From Serratia proteamaculans (GTDB lineage Bacteria > Pseudomonadota > Gammaproteobacteria > Enterobacterales > Enterobacteriaceae), in contig NZ_WBKI01000011.1 in the NCBI RefSeq assembly GCF_008830365.1, positions 1 through 64,000 on the forward strand: 64,000 nucleotides of DNA, given 5' to 3'. The translations under genes were made by a program, and so were the position numbers. Of the stretch, positions 61,396-64,000 are shown piece after piece; position 1 is the first letter of the stretch; the number at the start of each line of letters is the position of its first letter. Under the pieces are notes generated by a model. That model saw only the letters and a program-made list of their open reading frames with translations, was not told the origin of the DNA and ran no database searches.

Positions 61396-62421
61396 ATGAA
61401 AGCATTGTCAAAACTGAAAGCGGAAGAAGGGATTTGGATGACCGATGTGCCTCAGCCGGAGCTGGGCCATAACGACATCATGATTAAAATCCGTAAAACT
61501 GCGATCTGCGGTACCGATGTTCATATCTATAACTGGGATGAATGGTCACAGAAAACCATCCCGGTCCCTATGGTGGTCGGCCATGAATATGTGGGTGAAG
61601 TGGTTGCCATCGGCCAGGAAGTCAAAGGCTTCAGCGTGGGCGACCGCGTTTCCGGTGAAGGCCATATTACCTGCGGTCATTGCCGTAACTGCCGCGGTGG
61701 CCGTACGCATCTGTGCCGTAACACCACCGGCGTGGGCGTGAACCGTCCAGGCTCCTTTGCTGAATATCTGGTGATCCCGGCGTTTAATGCCTTCAAGATC
61801 CCGGATAACATTTCCGATGAGCTGGCATCTATCTTCGACCCGTTCGGCAATGCGGTGCACACCGCGCTGTCGTTTGATCTGGTTGGCGAAGACGTGCTGG
61901 TTTCCGGTGCCGGGCCGATCGGTATCATGGCGGCGGCAGTGTGTAAGCACGTTGGCGCTCGCCATGTGGTGATCACTGACGTTAACGAATACCGTTTGGA
62001 TCTGGCGCGCAAAATGGGCGTGACCCGTGCGGTAAACGTCAGCAAAGAAAACCTGACTGACGTGATGGCCGAACTGGGCATGACCGAAGGCTTTGACGTC
62101 GGGCTGGAAATGTCTGGTGCGCCACCGGCGTTCCGTTCGTTGCTCAACGCGATGAACCACGGCGGACGCATTGCCATGTTGGGTATTCCGCCGTCGGATA
62201 TGTCGATCGACTGGAATCAGGTGATATTCAAAGGACTGTTTATCAAAGGGATTTACGGTCGCGAGATGTTTGAGACCTGGTACAAGATGGCTGCGCTTAT
62301 CCAGTCGGGTCTGGATCTGACTCCTATCATCACCCACCGTTTCTCCGTTGACCAGTTCCAGCAGGGCTTTGACGCCATGCGTTCCGGCCAGTCCGGTAAA
62401 GTGATTCTGAGCTGGGATTAG
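61396..62421 (+). CDS. tdh: L-threonine 3-dehydrogenase
   Basis: NAD-dependent zinc alcohol-dehydrogenase-family enzyme that oxidises threonine to 2-amino-3-ketobutyrate. 341 residues with catalytic zinc ligands Cys38 and His63-Glu64, and the structural zinc cluster in [19 protein letters not shown]. The Rossmann motif GAGPIG follows near residue 173. Second gene of kbl-tdh, ended by a bidirectional terminator. Confidence 0.97.
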   Translation: MKALSKLKAEEGIWMTDVPQPELGHNDIMIKIRKTAICGTDVHIYNWDEWSQKTIPVPMVVGHEYVGEVVAIGQEVKGFSVGDRVSGEGHITCGHCRNCRGGRTHLCRNTTGVGVNRPGSFAEYLVIPAFNAFKIPDNISDELASIFDPFGNAVHTALSFDLVGEDVLVSGAGPIGIMAAAVCKHVGARHVVITDVNEYRLDLARKMGVTRAVNVSKENLTDVMAELGMTEGFDVGLEMSGAPPAFRSLLNAMNHGGRIAMLGIPPSDMSIDWNQVIFKGLFIKGIYGREMFETWYKMAALIQSGLDLTPIITHRFSVDQFQQGFDAMRSGQSGKVILSWD

Positions 62422-62443
62422 TTTTAAGTTGCTGCTTAGGTGT

Positions 62444-62473
62444 AAAAAGGGCCGGAATTCCGGCCCTTTTTTT
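62444..62473. terminator. Bidirectional terminator between tdh and yibQ
   Basis: AAAAAGGGCCGGAATTCCGGCCCTTTTTTT (described: a 9-bp GC-rich perfect palindrome with A and T tails) lies between the convergent genes and includes the first base of the yibQ stop codon. Confidence 0.93.
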
Positions 62474-63455
62474 ATGCTTTGGGTTTGTCTGGTGTTGAGT
62501 CTGTCCAGCGTTGCCACTGGCGTTTGATAAAGGTGACGGCTGGCGACTGCGTCACGCTTTCGCCGATCACGCCTATCGCCTTGCTAGCGTTGATTTTTTC
62601 CTTCGGCAACTTGACCTTACACTGTTTGATACCGCCGGTGAACGGGTTCTTCGGCTGTGGTTTCGTTGGCTTGACCGGTGGTGGGACGTAATTGCCACCG
62701 CTGCTGCTGCCCTGCGGCTCATTCAGCAGTGAGCTCGGTTTCACCAGAACAATATCGGCCGGCAGCGTCGGCAGCATTTGCTGTAACACTCTTACCGTCG
62801 CCGGGCGCGGGTGACCAATGGCTATGGCTGAACCATTACGTCGTGCCAACTCGACCGCGCGGTTGAACTGGCGGCGGATATCGGCTTCGTTGGCGGTATC
62901 GTCCAGGAACACCTTACGTTTGATCACCTTCACGTGCGTGCCGGCTGCCGCGCGGGTGGCCTGGCTGTTGCCGATGGTCATACTGTCGAGGAAATAGAGC
63001 TGGTAGCTGTCGAGTGCCTGCATCACTTTCTGCATGGCTGGCAGGCTGGAAGTCATGGCGCTGCCCATATGGTTATTCATACCCACCGCGTAGGGCACAT
63101 TATTGACCGCATTGCGGATAATGCGCTGGATCTCTTCGCTGCTCATCGAAGGTTGCAGCGTATCACGCTCCAGCGGTTGCTTGCTGAGCGGTGCCATCGG
63201 CATGTGGATTAGCACTTCGCGACCCTGACTGTGGGCGCGGGTGGCCATTAAATGGGCATGAGGAGCATTGGGCAGTACGGCAACGGAAATCGCCGTCGGC
63301 ATCTGCAGCACGGCGCCTTCTTCATGCGGCCGGTAGCCGACGTCATCAATAACGATGGATAGTTTTCCTGCCTGTGCGACGCAAACTTGCAGCAGACAGC
63401 CAATCAATACGGCAGTACGGATTTTGATATAGCGCAAATCTATCTTCCCAACCAC
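62472..63455 (-). CDS. yibQ: Divergent polysaccharide deacetylase family protein YibQ
   Basis: A 327-residue exported protein of the divergent polysaccharide deacetylase family; function unknown but linked by position to EnvC and cell separation. It has a hydrophobic N-terminal signal segment (about residues 13-29, ending CVAQAG), SIVIDDVGYR with the metal-type IDD, IHMPMAPLSKQPL and AIAIGHPRPATV. The start is uncertain: a GTG at 63455 overlaps envC by 16 bases; a TTG at 63437 would give a more compact signal peptide. Directly after envC, as in E. coli. Confidence 0.9.
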   Translation of the reverse strand: MVGKIDLRYIKIRTAVLIGCLLQVCVAQAGKLSIVIDDVGYRPHEEGAVLQMPTAISVAVLPNAPHAHLMATRAHSQGREVLIHMPMAPLSKQPLERDTLQPSMSSEEIQRIIRNAVNNVPYAVGMNNHMGSAMTSSLPAMQKVMQALDSYQLYFLDSMTIGNSQATRAAAGTHVKVIKRKVFLDDTANEADIRRQFNRAVELARRNGSAIAIGHPRPATVRVLQQMLPTLPADIVLVKPSSLLNEPQGSSSGGNYVPPPVKPTKPQPKNPFTGGIKQCKVKLPKEKINASKAIGVIGESVTQSPAVTFIKRQWQRWTDSTPDKPKA

Positions 63456-64000
63456 GGTAGTGGGTTAACGGCCTGACCCTGGCGACGAATTTCGAAATAG
63501 AGCGACGGTGTTCCCTGGCCCCCGCTGGTACCCACCAAGGCGATTGGCTGACCGGCGCGCACCTGCGCCCCGACGTTGACCAACGCGCTTTGGTTATAGC
63601 CATACAGGCTCATGTCACCCTTACCGTGTTCGATGACGACAACCAGACCATAGCCCTGCAGCCAGTCGGCCAGCAATACACGGCCATCGGCGATGGCTTT
63701 CACTTCGCTGCCTTCGGAGGCCGAGATCACCATGCCTTTCCAGCGTAACTCGCCTTGCAGCTGTTCGCCAAAACCATGCAGAGTGCGGCCGCGCACCGGC
63801 CATATTGCCTGCCCATTTGGTCGGCCGAGGCCGCCGGTACGGGCCATCAGTGAACGGTCGGCTTCGCTTGGCTTATAGCTGGTGCCGGTTTTTTTCGCCT
63901 GCTGTTCTTTGACGCGAACCTGCTCGCGCACCTTGGCGGCTTCACGGGCTTCGCGTTCCGCGCGGGCGCGGGCTTCACGCTCGGCCCGGGCGATCTTGTC
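63440..64000 (-). CDS. envC: Murein hydrolase activator EnvC (C-terminal part, cut by window edge)
   Basis: The frame is open to the right edge, so the N terminus (signal peptide and most of the coiled coil) is outside. Visible are the end of the charged coiled coil (KIARAEREARARAEREA at the window edge) and a LytM/M23-like domain. That domain lacks the catalytic zinc ligands of active M23 peptidases: the first His-Asp region reads ELRWKGMVIS and the later HxH reads LYFEI, as expected for EnvC, which activates the amidases AmiA and AmiB at the division site rather than cutting peptidoglycan. Overlaps yibQ by 16 bases. Confidence 0.93.
   Translation of the reverse strand, partial: DKIARAEREARARAEREAREAAKVREQVRVKEQQAKKTGTSYKPSEADRSLMARTGGLGRPNGQAIWPVRGRTLHGFGEQLQGELRWKGMVISASEGSEVKAIADGRVLLADWLQGYGLVVVIEHGKGDMSLYGYNQSALVNVGAQVRAGQPIALVGTSGGQGTPSLYFEIRRQGQAVNPLPWLGR

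Noticed and set aside
61546-62517. 323-codon minus-strand frame opposite tdh
   Set aside because: Antisense shadow of a clear threonine dehydrogenase gene; it also crosses the tdh terminator palindrome.

Overview
The window is ordinary enterobacterial core chromosome, and everything seen points to the genus Serratia (Yersiniaceae) or a very close relative. Reasons: protein sequences are close to but distinct from E. coli K-12 across the whole window; gene order follows the E. coli rrnA-polA-glnALG and yicH-to-envC blocks; and the lipopolysaccharide (LPS) core locus is of the Klebsiella/Serratia type (waaE, waaQ, wabG-like, wabH-like, wabN-like) rather than the E. coli waaP/waaY/waaK type. I see no insertion sequence, prophage, integrase, CRISPR array, tRNA gene or defence island.

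Region by region. 1-4.4 kb: the 3' end of a 5S rRNA gene with its terminator, molybdenum cofactor genes mobAB, yihD, the srkA-dsbA pair and acyltransferase yihG. 4.4-9.6 kb: polA with a long structured upstream region (DnaA box, inverted repeats), the Spot 42 RNA gene spf, engB and the CsrA-sponge RNA csrC. 9.6-16.2 kb: yihI, an unlisted 57-codon membrane ORF, hemN, and the nitrogen-control genes glnA-glnL-glnG with a textbook sigma-54 promoter and NtrC sites. 16.2-21.1 kb: typA, yihX, yihY, dtd, fabY. At about 21.1 kb two blocks that are far apart in E. coli K-12 meet. 21.1-34.3 kb: yicH-xanP, gltS, recG-trmH-spoT-rpoZ (stringent response and tRNA modification), gmk, ligB, yicG. 34.3-36.9 kb: a small accessory patch (DUF3574-type lipoprotein, nupC, a 59-aa HTH-like ORF) where E. 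coli has dinD. 36.9-44.8 kb: yicC, rph-pyrE, slmA, dut-coaBC, radC, rpmBG-mutM and coaD. 44.8-60 kb: the LPS core locus. 60-64 kb: kbl-tdh, yibQ and the 3' part of envC, cut by the window edge.

How the genes work together. The LPS locus holds hldD (ADP-heptose synthesis), waaC/waaF/waaQ (three inner-core heptosyltransferases), waaA (Kdo transfer), waaE, wabG/wabH/wabN candidates (outer-core glucose, galacturonic acid and glucosamine), an O-antigen ligase (waaL) and four further glycosyltransferases of unassigned specificity. Two of these four are additional GT9 (heptosyltransferase-family) enzymes on the opposite strand, which makes five GT9 genes in about 12 kb. spoT, rpoZ, trmH and recG form one tightly packed unit. 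glnA, glnL and glnG form the nitrogen-status circuit.

No wholly new system stands out. The points most worth a second look are the strongly folded leader upstream of rpmB, the regulatory structures upstream of polA, a CsrC-position RNA with about 22 GGA motifs, a good PurR-like operator upstream of xanP, the 57-aa membrane ORF between yihI and hemN, an apparent export signal on the DNA ligase LigB, and the mixed-strand glycosyltransferase set in the LPS locus. All matches to known families are from memory and by eye; no database search was run.
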